Shown here piece after piece: positions 45,701 through 57,700 of a stretch of DNA of 64,000 nucleotides. This stretch comes from Bolinopsis microptera (lineage: Eukaryota; Ctenophora; Tentaculata; Lobata; Bolinopsidae): the NCBI RefSeq assembly GCF_026151205.1, contig NC_087083.1, forward strand, positions 11,034,944 through 11,098,943, given 5' to 3'. A program made the translations under genes and the position numbers. Each line of letters begins with the position of its first letter. The first letter of the stretch is position 1. The notes below the pieces were generated by a model. The model did no database searches. It saw nothing but the letters and a program-made list of their open reading frames with translations, and was not told where the DNA came from.

Positions 45701-48700
45701 TAAGAAAGCTCTCGGAGATCATTCTAAGAATCTTCTATGTTCCAAATCAAAGATGGTCATATGAAGGTTTGTTAAGTATTTCTTTAATGGACTTTTTATT
45801 GGATCTTAAACATTTATACAAGGTTTTCACATGATCTTGACTGGTAGAAATATAGATAAGCCCATAGGTAAAGTACAATTTTACAATTTAGGTAAAATAC
45901 AATTTTTATTTTCCACAGAAGAATCAATACATGTTGAATTATAAATATCCGATAATTTCATTAATAATCATAAAAAGTTGCTTTGTAAAAGCAACTTATA
46001 CATAAGCAACTTATATTTACAAAATAATACCAAATTTCAGCCTGGAACGAAACGAATGAAGAGACCGAAATGAATAAAGAAGACCTTTTCAGGTAAATAA
46101 ATAACTGTGCTAAATATGTGATGAGGGTTTGTAGATGTTTAACAACCATGCTTCACTTTTGGACAATTTCTCAATTAAACAAGAAATTCAAGTTAAAACA
46201 ATGATCGTAATGTGAATCAGGACCCTTATTATTTGTTAAGGGCACTGCAATGAATTTGAATTCCATGGCTCTTAGATAGTGAACGTGAAATGACTAGTAA
46301 CTAGAAAGTGTAGCACAGCAATGCCTTCAATCTTAACTGCTCATGTTAGGAAAATCCTCTAGTTAGTTTATGTCATAACACTGTGCCAAGGCCAGCTTTA
46401 ACATCTAGGACTGTAATATTGAAAAAGCTGAATTGTGTGACTAACCTGCACTGATCCTGTTCTAAGTGCAGAAAATGTCTCAGAATATGCCCAAAATGAG
46501 CAAAAGTCAATGATTTGGCAAAAGTTTGGTAGAATTAAGATGAATTAGGTAATCTTCATCTAAACTCTAGATAATTCAGCTAAAAGTCATAGTTGAAAGA
46601 ATGATCTGCGAACTTTTTTCTGATTGTTGTCACGATGGACAAAAATACCGACAATAGCATTTATATGTTCATCGAGAAAATTTTGTACATACCATCGATA
46701 TTTGAAGTATTGAACCGGATTTAAGTTAGTCATAGTAGGTTATCATAACATTGACATTGCTTACAAAGCACCAATTTCATGTGGTTTATCATTGGTACAT
46801 GCCTAAAACAAGAAGTCATTTTAAGGTGGATAATGACACACAGTTCAACCAAATTATGTCAACAAAAAGGCACCCACTCCCTTGAACAATATTCTAAACT
46901 TCCATTTTGATAAATGAGTAAGTCACTTTCTGTTGATTTCCAGATGTCAGCTTCTGGTTCAGATACAAAACTTAGAATTGAACCAAAATGTGCCTGAGAT
47001 GCATGTTTAATGGCCACCAGATTTTTGCCAAATGTACATGTACAAAAATGTACAAAATATGTCTTTTCCTGTTCCGTTTCCAGGGATTTCCGATTTTTGT
47101 ACATTTTTTAAGACCATTAATGTACATGGCCATCAGATTTTTGCCAAATGTACGCTAAATTAGTGTACAAAAATGTAGTTGGACCCCCCCCCCCTCCCCC
47201 AACAACAGTTGTGCATGGAACTGGATTGGATATCTACATGAATTTAGTCGAAATTGCATAGTAAAAGGTCATTTCATAATAAATTACTCATATAAACTCA
47301 TACTTCATACAACTCTAAGTTCTTATGTACATGTTAAATGTTCATGATTCGCTGTAGAATAAAGGGCGGTTCACAAAACCACTTTTCGTTCAAATAATTA
47401 GATATCACCTCTAATTAGTTGCTCTATAGGGTCAGGAAAAACCAAAAAAATGTTTATGTCTCTAGGGTTTCGTATAATACTGACTTGGGCCACGCTTATA
47501 TTCTTCACCAATTTTTAACAGGTAAAATTATCTAAATTCTAAATCGTCAATTTAGTCACGAATGAGTATGGAACGGGTTCTAAATGTGTGCTCCTCTAAT
47601 ATAAACAGTAGGAAATGATTAACTTTAGTCGAGGTTTCAGGTCCCTACAATGTCGGGAAGTTCCTGCAGGAATTTGTGCATTGCGCTGAAGCGCAAGATT
47701 GACTGCGCCAAAATCGAAGGTCGTAGAGACATGAGACCTTGACTAAAGTTAACCATTTCATACCATAGCTATAAGAGTATGCCACTTTCAGAGTCATAAC
47801 ACACTCCTACAGCTCTTAATCGTCAATTATATGAATTTTACCAGTTAAAATATATCATCTTTAACTGATATCAATTTAGTTTAACACTGTTAGTTTTAAA
47901 AAAGAACATAATACTTCACACCAAACTAACGCACAATATGATAATATAAAAAAGGAAGGTTTTCCTTGGATTCCAAATTCATCTTTGATTGTATCCTGGC
48001 ACTGATTATCATTTTCGATTGTTCTCCATTTTCCAATGCAGTCAGCAAGTTCCAATTTAGGTAGACTAGGTTTTCGAATCTTCATATTATGTTCAGAAGC
48101 AGGCCAGAAGGAATTGTTACCAGAGGATTATCTTCTTGGAACAAGGGAATTAATGAGGTCTTCATTTATTTCTTCATAACTCGTCACTGACAGTCCGGAC
48201 AGGATGAGCATTGACGAGATCCACTGATTACTTCATAGCTCGTCATTGATAGGATCAGTATTAAATGAGGTCGAATGATTACTTCATAGCTCGTCACTAA
48301 CTGGATCAGCATAACATGACTAACAACTAGAACGAGGTCCAGTGATCTCTTGCTGATACGTCAAGACAGGATCAGTAAATAACTAAAAATATCGAACAAA
48401 ATTAGCTTAGAAATTACAGAGTACAAATGCCTTCTTCACTACTAACTCTTTGGCCTCATCTTTTTAAATCACTTATTCCCTCTGAAACAAGATAATGCTT
48501 AGGACTAGGAGGATTGAGGAACTTAGTTAACTTCTTGTATGATTCGGTAAGAGGAAAATTCCTTAGTAAGCTAACATTCTTTTGTAGGATGTTACCACTT
48601 ATCATATCTGTTATCCATTATATATTCTCATATTGTGTGTTAGTTTGGTGTGAGGTATCATTTTCTCTTTTAAAACTAACAGTGTTAAACTAAATTGATA

Positions 48701-51700
48701 TCAGTAAAAGATGATATATTTTAACAAGTAAAATTCATATAATTGACGATTAAGAGCTGTAGGAGTGTGTTCATGACTCGGAAAGTGGCATACTCTTATA
48801 GCTATGGTATGAAATGGTTAACTTTAGTCAAGGTCTCTACGACCTTCGCTTTTGGCGCTGTGAATCTTGCGCTTCAAGCGCACTGCGAAAATTCCTGCAG
48901 GAACTTCCCGACATTGTAGAGACCTGAAACCTCGATTAAAGTATATTAGAGGAGCACACATTTAGAACTCCTTCCATACTCCTTCGTGACTAAATTGACG
49001 ATTTAGAGAATTTTACCCGTTTAAAATTGGTGAAAAATATGGGCGTGGCCTAAGTCAGTATTATACGAAACCGTAGAGACACAAACATTTTTTTGGTTGT
49101 TCCTGACCCTATAATAGAGCAACTAATTAGAGGTGATATCTAATTATTTGAACGAAAAGTGGTTTTGTGAACCGCCTTATAATGCCAGATAACCCCCTCT
49201 ATATCCCTGAGCTGTCCCGCATCAGGGTTCGCAGATCCTCTTTAGAGTTTGTCCCAATTTCCTTCAGTAACATAGACAAGTAGCTTTGTCTTGGTCGGCC
49301 TTGTTGTGCTCTACCAGTACCCTGAATACGTTCCCATAAGACTAAATCACTGGCAAGTAGCTCAGGATTTTACTAACATGTTCAGCCACTCAGAAGTGCC
49401 AAATGATCCTCTGGTTCATGAAATGAACAAAAATGAACTTAACCCTAAAATCGACTAAACTGAGTTGAAACCGATCAGAGTCTGTTGGTCAATTCGTGGG
49501 AATTTAGAATAATGTTAATTTATTTGTTCTTTTTGTTCATTCCATGAACCAGGGGAATATTTCGCACTTTTAAGTGACTGGAAATGTTAGTACACATGCC
49601 CCTCTACCATACCAGATCCATTTCATGCCAGTTCAGGCATAATTACCGCTAAAAAGCATGTTTCTAAATTTCTGTCAAATGTTTCCAAAATCTTAACTAC
49701 TGCTCAGAAGCCAAAATGGAAATATTGCCCAGAGCCCTTTCTGAACAAGCTGGACCCACTAAACTTCCCGGGGACACTCCTGGTATCAATAGCAATCGGT
49801 TTCAGTTCAGTCCAGGACATTCTGAGACAATGTTCATTTTTTGTTCATTTCATTCATTCCATGAATTCCATGAATTCCATGAATTCGATAAATATTTCAA
49901 AACTAGCTGGACAAATACCGCCAAAAACATCGATAAAATGTTGTCTCCAACATCTTGGATACATCTTCTGTACTTTGGATACCGCGAGTTCATGAATCCG
50001 AGATTTTGGAAACATTTTGGAAACATGTGTCAGAATTGTGTCAGAATTGTGTCCGATTTGGAAACATGCCTTTGTAGCCACAATTATGCCTGGACTGACT
50101 TACAATCGATCTGGTATGGTAGAGGGACATGTGTACTAACATTTCTAACCACTCAGAAGTGCGAAATATTGCCCTGGTTCATGGAATGAACGAAATGAAC
50201 AAAAAATGAACATTGTCCTAGAATCGCCTAAAATGAGCTGAAACCGATTGGGATCGATTGGTATTAGTACCACAAGTGTCCCTGAGAAGTTTGGTGGGTC
50301 TAGCATGTCCAGAAGGGCTCTGGAGCAATGTTTCCATTTTGGTGTCAGAGTAGTTGAGCTCGTGGAAACATTTGTGTCCGATTTGGAAACATGCCTTTGT
50401 AGCCACAATTATGCCTGGACTGACTTGAAATCGATCTGGTATGGTAGAGGGACATGTGTACTAACATTTCTAACCACTCAGAAGTGCGAAATATTGCCCT
50501 GGTTCATGGAATGAACGAAATGAACAAAAAATGAACATTATCCTAGAATTGCCTAAAATGAACTGAAACCGATTGGGATCGATTGGTATTGATACCACAA
50601 GTATCCCTGAGAAGTTTGGTGGGTCTAGCATGTCCAGAAAGGGCTCTGGGGCAATGTTTCCATTTTGGTGTCAGAGTAGTTGAGCTCGTGGAAACATTTG
50701 TGTCCGATTTGGAAACATGCCTTTCTAGCCACAATTATGCCTGGACTGACTTGAAATCGATCTGGTATGGTAGAGGGACATGTGTACTAACATTTCTAAC
50801 CACTCAGAAGTGCGAAATATTGCCCTGGTTCATGGAATGAACGAAATGAACAAAAAATGAACATTGTCCTAGAATCGCCTAAAATGAGCTGAAACCGATT
50901 GGGATCGATTGGTATTGATACCACAAGTGTCCCTGAGAAGTTTGGTGGGTCTAGCATGTCCAGAAAGGGCTCTGGAGCAATGTTTCCATTTTGGTGTCAG
51001 AGTAGTTGAGCTCGTGGAAACATTTGTGTCCGATTTGGAAACATGCCTTTGTAGCCACAATTATGCCTGGACTGACTTGAAATCGATCTGGTATGGTAGA
51101 GGGACATGTGTACTAACATTTCTAACCACTCAGAAGTGCGAAATATTGCCCTGGTTCATGGAATGAACGAAATGAACAAAAAATGAACATTGTCCTAGAA
51201 TCGCCTAAAATGAGCTGAAACCGATTGGGATCGATTGGTATTGATACCACAAGTGTCCCAGAGAAGTTTGTTGGGTCTAGCATGTCCAGAAAGGGCTCTG
51301 GAGCAATGTTTCCATTTTGGTGTCAGAGTAGTTGAGCTCGTGGAAACATTTGTGTCCGATTTGGAAACATGCCTTTGTAGCCACAATTATGCCTGGACTG
51401 ACTTGAAATCGATCTGGTATGGTAGAGGGACATGTGTACTAACATTTCTAACCACTCAGAAGTGCGAAATATTGCCCTGGTTCATGGAATGAACGAAATG
51501 AACAAAAAATGAACATTATCCTAGAATTGCCTAAAATGAACTGAAACCGATTGGGATCGATTGGTATTGATACCACAAGTATCCCTGAGAAGTTTGGTGG
51601 GTCTAGCATGTCCAGAAAGGGCTCTGGGGCAATGTTTCCATTTTGGTGTCAGAGTAGTTGAGCTCGTGGAAACATTTGTGTCCGATTTGGAAACATGCCT

Positions 51701-54700
51701 TTGTAGCCACAATTATGCCTGGACTGACTTGAAATCGATCTGGTATGGTAGAGGGACATGTGTACTAACATTTCTAACCACTCAGAAGTGCGAAATATTG
51801 CCCTGGTTCATGGAATGAACGAAATGAACAAAAAATGAACATTATCCTAGAATTGCCTAAAATGAACTGAAACCGATTGGGATCGATTGGTATTGATACC
51901 ACAAGTATCCCTGAGAAGTTTGGTGGGTCTAGCATGTCCAGAAAGGGCTCTGGGGCAATGTTTCCATTTTGGTGTCAGAGTAGTTGAGCTCGTGGAAACA
52001 TTTGTGTCCGATTTGGAAACATGCCTTTCTAGCCACAATTATGCCTGGACTGACTTGAAATCGATCTGGTATGGTAGAGGGACATGTGTACTAACATTTC
52101 TAACCACTCAGAAGTGCGAAATATTGCCCTGGTTCATGGAATGAACGAAATGAACAAAAAATGAACATTATCCTAGAATTGCCTAAAATGAACTGAAACC
52201 GATTGGGATCGATTGGTATTGATACCACAAGTATCCCTGAGAAGTTTGGTGGGTCTAGCATGTCCAGAAAGGGCTCTGGGGCAATGTTTCCATTTTGGTG
52301 TCAGAGTAGTTGAGCTCGTGGAAACATTTGTGTCCGATTTGGAAACATGCCTTTCTAGCCACAATTATGCCTGGACTGACTTAAAATCGATCTGGTATGG
52401 TAGAGGGACATGTGTACTAACATTTCTAACCACTCAGAAGTGCGAAATATTGCCCTGGTTCATGGAATGAACAAAATGAACAAAAAATGAACATTATCCT
52501 AGAATTGCCTAAAATGAACTGAAACCGATTGGGATCGATTGGTATTGATACCACAAGTGTTCCTGAGAAGTTTGGTGGGTCTAGCATGTCCAGAAAGGGC
52601 TCTGGAGCAATGTTTCCATTTTGGTGTCAGAGTAGTTGAGCTCGTGGAAACATTTGTGTCCGATTTGGAAACATGCCTTTGTAGCCACAATTATGCCTGG
52701 ACTGACTTGAAATCGATCTGGTATGGTAGAGGGACATGTGTACTAACATTTCTAACCACTCAGAAGTGCGAAATATTGCCCTGGTTCATGGAATGAACGA
52801 AATGAACAAAAAATGAACATTATCCTAGAATTGCCTAAAATGAACTGAAACCGATTGGGATCGATTAGTATTGATACCACAATTGTCCCTGAGAAGTTTG
52901 GTGGGTCTAGCATGTCCAGAAAGGGCTCTGGGGCAATGTTTCCATTTTGGTGTCAGAGTAGTTGAGCTCGTGGAAACATTTGTGTCCGATTTGGAAACAT
53001 GCCGTTGAAAAGAATGAGAAGTGATGGTGGACCCCTAAACACTCCCAAACGTGCCAGACGTTGGATTTAAATGTTTTTGTATACTATTGAATAATACAGG
53101 GGGGGGAGCAAAAGTCAGTACCCATACGTTGGCCTTAATAGCTCAGTCACTGAGTGCCCAATTGAAATAATTCCTTTTGGTATGACTTACTACCAAATGA
53201 AGGTTCATTTTCGCATTTATTTGATAGTTTTGATATCCGGATCGAACCAAATGTTATTGAATGGTGTTTGGTCATTTAAATTACGTTTGTCCTGAAAAAA
53301 TGAGTCCTAGCTTTTCAGATGACCGAGATATGAAGATAATAATTTTATAGATAACCGGTAGTAGAGACTTATCAAACTATTGTTTAGGAGGAAACGCGAG
53401 CTTTCAGTGTAATACACTTTCATCAGGCTCAAATTATTTGCTATATAGTAGTGTTGCAAGTATTAAGACATATGAAGCATAACAAGTTTGTTCATTACAT
53501 GTGATCAGGTGATTAGGTTGAGGCTAGACCCGCATTATGGGAAGCATGCAGAGAGCCCAATTACGGTTGTCGTAATTGGGTAATCATTGAGTACCCAATC
53601 AATTTTGCTAACGAGATAAACAAATTGCTTGATAACTTCGTCATTTTAATTCCGTTTCGCGCCATCTTTCAGATTATTTTCCGGATTAAACGACCCAGGC
53701 AATATGTTACAACGGAGTCTCTAACATATTCACAAACACGAATATAAGTAATTCAATGTTGATTGCGTGTGGCCCCCAAAAATCGAATTTTTTAAATTTT
53801 GGTGACGGAATCCTCGAACAAGTAGGTTCAGTATGCCATCTGCAAAGCAACAACTCTCATAAAACACGGCGGTGGTATAAGACCCAACGTATGGGTACTG
53901 ACTTCCCCCCCCCCCCCCCCCCCCCTCAACTCGATTCCAGCTCATTTCAGGCGATTCTAGGATAATGTTCATTTTTTGTTCATTTCGTTCATTCCATGAA
54001 TCAGGGCAATATTTCGCACTTTTGAGTGGTTGGAAATGTTAGTACACATGTTCTTCTACCATACCAGATCAAAACCTAGTCAGTTCAGGCATAATTGCGG
54101 CTACAAGGGCATGTTTCCAAATCGGACACAAATGTTTCCACGAGCTCAACTACTCTGACACCAAAATGGAAACATTGCCCCAGAGCCCTTTCTGATCATG
54201 CTAGACCCACCAAACTTCTCAGGGACACTTGTGGTATCAATACCAATCGATCCCAATCGGTTTCAGTTCATTTTAGGCATTTCTAGGATAATGTTCATTT
54301 TTTGTTCATTTCGTTCATTCCATGAACCAAGGCAATATTTCGCACTTCTGAGTGGTAAGAAATGTTAGTACACATGTCCCTCTACCATACCAGATCGATT
54401 CCAAGTCAGTTCAGGTATAATTTAATTGCGGCTACAAGGGCATGTTTCCAAATCGGACACAAATGTTTCCACGAGCTCAACTACTCTGACACCAAAATGG
54501 AAACATTGCCCCAGAGCCCTTTCTGAACATGCTAGACCCCCAAACTTCTCAGGGACAAGTTTGTGGTATCAATACCAATCGATCCCAATCGGTTTCAGTT
54601 CATTTTAGGCAATTCTAGGATAATGTTCATTTTTTGATCATTTCGTTCATTCTATGAATCATAGAAATATTTCACAGGAAGCTTAAAATGTTAGTACTCA

Positions 54701-57700
54701 AGCCACTGTATCATACCAGGGCAAATCCAACTCTGTTTACGGACATATACTGTATACAGCCAAAAACATGTTTCCAAATCGGACACAAATGTTTCCACGA
54801 ACTCGGATTCATCTTCTGGATACCGCGGGCGCGATCTTGTTTCACCAACGAAATCCTACTAGCTTCATCAATTTTGAATAAATTTTACGCGCGCGCGCGG
54901 CGAGACGCGCGGATTTTCGGAGATGAACGAATTTAAGTAAACCCGATTTATTATTTTTGCTCTGAAAATTAATATATAGGTGGAAGTAGAACCCAACTTT
55001 ATTGCACTCTACGCATCTAAAACTCATATTAGTAGTAATGTTAGTTGTCGCTTAACTAAACCATTTCAGATTTTATGTCGAGTTACGTCATTGTTTGCAT
55101 CATTGATGTAAAATATACCTGGGAAACTCCTTCTAGCCGCACCTCACGCATGATGAGTGATAGCTCATATCGAAAACCCCCGAGCTGAAGTGTGTGTCAC
55201 ACGAGAGTCTGCAACATGGTGTGTAGTTAATACTTTTGAAAATTAATTATTTCACCACTAGAAGATTTACAGGTTGTAATTGTAATAAGTCTATCTATGT
55301 GTTATGATTCATGTTTGTCTATTAATAATAATTATTTTTCTCAGGAGTCACGTGCGAAGGACAAAATTTGCCGTTACGGCAGTAGACAATTCTAGCTAAG
55401 AAAGCAGAGTTCAGAGCAGAATTGAAGCAGAAAGCTGCCGACCAACACCTGTACCTCTCAGCGCAGCAACACAAAACAAAAAAGGTGGCACCCAATCTAT
55501 TCACCCAACTCCTGACAGTACATGGAATCACCCCAGACAATTACAGACTTCCTCTGGCGTTTGGTCTTCTCCCTGGAAAGCGGCAAGAACACTACACAAA
55601 CTTACTAGAAGAACTGGATCGCTTTGGACCTTTCCAGCCAGACACCGCCCTTTGTGATAATGAAGCTAGACTACGGAACAGTGTCACTGCTGTCTGGCCC
55701 GGGACTACTCTACGTGGCTGCTACTTCCACTTCAAACAGGCTCTATGGAGGAACTTCGCTCGCTCTGACCTTGTTCCGGAGTATCAGGTGGTTGGATCCG
55801 ACATCCGGAAAGCCTTCCAACGGATCGGAGCTCTACCTTTCATCCCTCCTGATGACATTCACTACGGAGGGCAGACCTTTAGACCTATCCTCTCCGCAGA
55901 TATGGATGTCTTAACATTATACTTTGAGTCCACGTGGATGGGAACACCAAACAGACCTGCTCGCTTCGATCACCTGTCCTGGAACCAGTACGATTGCTGT
56001 CTAGCTGGTCTCCCACGCTCTTTGAACCTTACAGAAGGATGACATAATGGTTTCCGCAGCCTCGTCCAGTGTTCAAATCCTACCATCTGGAAATTCCTTG
56101 AAGCCCTCAAACTAGAGCAAGGACTAACAGACTCAACACTGACAACACTCTTGGAGTATTCTAAGACAGGACAACACGTGTTATGCTCCAGCTCTACAAA
56201 TCCCTGATAAGGTCCAGAGTGGAGTACTGCTGGCCGCTTTGGAATCAAAACAAGATCTATGATGTCCAGTCTATCGAGAGCATACAACGCTAGTTCACCA
56301 GACGGATTCTAGGGCTCAGAGACACCGATTAAATGGAATAGACTGAAGGAACTGAAACTTACATCACTGCATAGACGCCGAGAACGCTACACCATCATAC
56401 ATCTGTGGAAAGTTCTCCAGGGAATATGTCCAAATGTTCTAGATGTACAGTTCAGAGAGAATGCCAGACTGGGAGTTAAAGTTATACTCCCTTCTCTCAC
56501 CAAACAAGCATCAGCTGCTGCACGCTCCACCTACGACCACTCATTCGCAGTAAGAGCTGGAAGACTCTGGAATGTTCTCCCCAAAATTGTCAATACTCGA
56601 AGGACTTTGACAAGCTTCAAGACATCTCTTGGAAACTTCCTAGACACCCTTCCAGAATCCAGACAAGCCCCTACTTCTGGATACAGTGCAGAAAACTCTA
56701 TTTCTACAGACATAGCGGAGTTCTACAGTTACTAGCTACGAGTCCACATGGATCGAGATCTCATCAATCCTACCTTCGCTCACTACAAATGGAGTCCACC
56801 AAGATGCTGCTTCCCCGGAGTTCAACATAGCTGAAGGATTGCTCCACGGCCTCTACTGCACTCAATGTTATCCTTTTCAAACCTTACTATCTGGAAATTT
56901 CTGGACTGTCTGAAGGCGGGGCAGGACATAACATATGTGAAACTCACGAAGAGACTGTGCAGAGAACGTCCTAGCCGAGGAGCAGCAAAGTGGATCTTAA
57001 GTATGACGAGAGACTGCAGACTGTTAACTTGATTTTCTTAAAGTTATTGGATGTATGATTTGAATTTATGATATAATGAATTTGTGATTTAAATTTATTA
57101 ACATGACTTTCAAATTGATAATCTCTCTTGGTGAAGAATATAATAATAATTTGTATAATTTGTAAAGTTCGTAGATTCCTCTACAGGGTCATCGAATAGT
57201 TCGACCGCCCTTGTTTAACAGTACACTACATTGTAGATGTTCTGAAGGAGTATCCTAAGATTCTTGATCTTTTGGCACAGGCACCCCTCCTCATTTAACC
57301 CTCAATCAAGTTTCCTATCATTCGGCTAATTCGACCGAGGAGATCACATAGATCCAATGAATCCTTAGCTACTCCCTAGACTGAGTAAAACTGGGATTCT
57401 AACCCTGAACCTTCTGTACAGAAGGCGGAAGCTCTTAACCACTAGGCCACCCAGCCATTGAGAAAAATTGGGGGAAATTCAACTAAGCGTCGCTTATTTT
57501 CGGTACTGCTTGTCCCCGTTGACTAACCGACGTGTTACCACACTTAGTATTAAGGCTTCATGCAGAGAAAAGCATGTCAAGACGATAATCCCGCTTAGGC
57601 CATATTACAATTCAAATACACGATGCAACGAATTTTGAGGCCATGCCTTGGCCTTGTTCATACAAGTTGTATATCCTACTGGAGAACTAAAGCAATATTG

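Noticed and set aside
50248-52796. Series of identical 85-aa proteins
   Set aside because: Satellite period 326 bp is not divisible by three and both strands are open; identity reflects unit homogeneity.
57391-57456. Functional tRNA gene
   Set aside because: A and B boxes are present but the acceptor stem does not pair; better explained as a SINE head.
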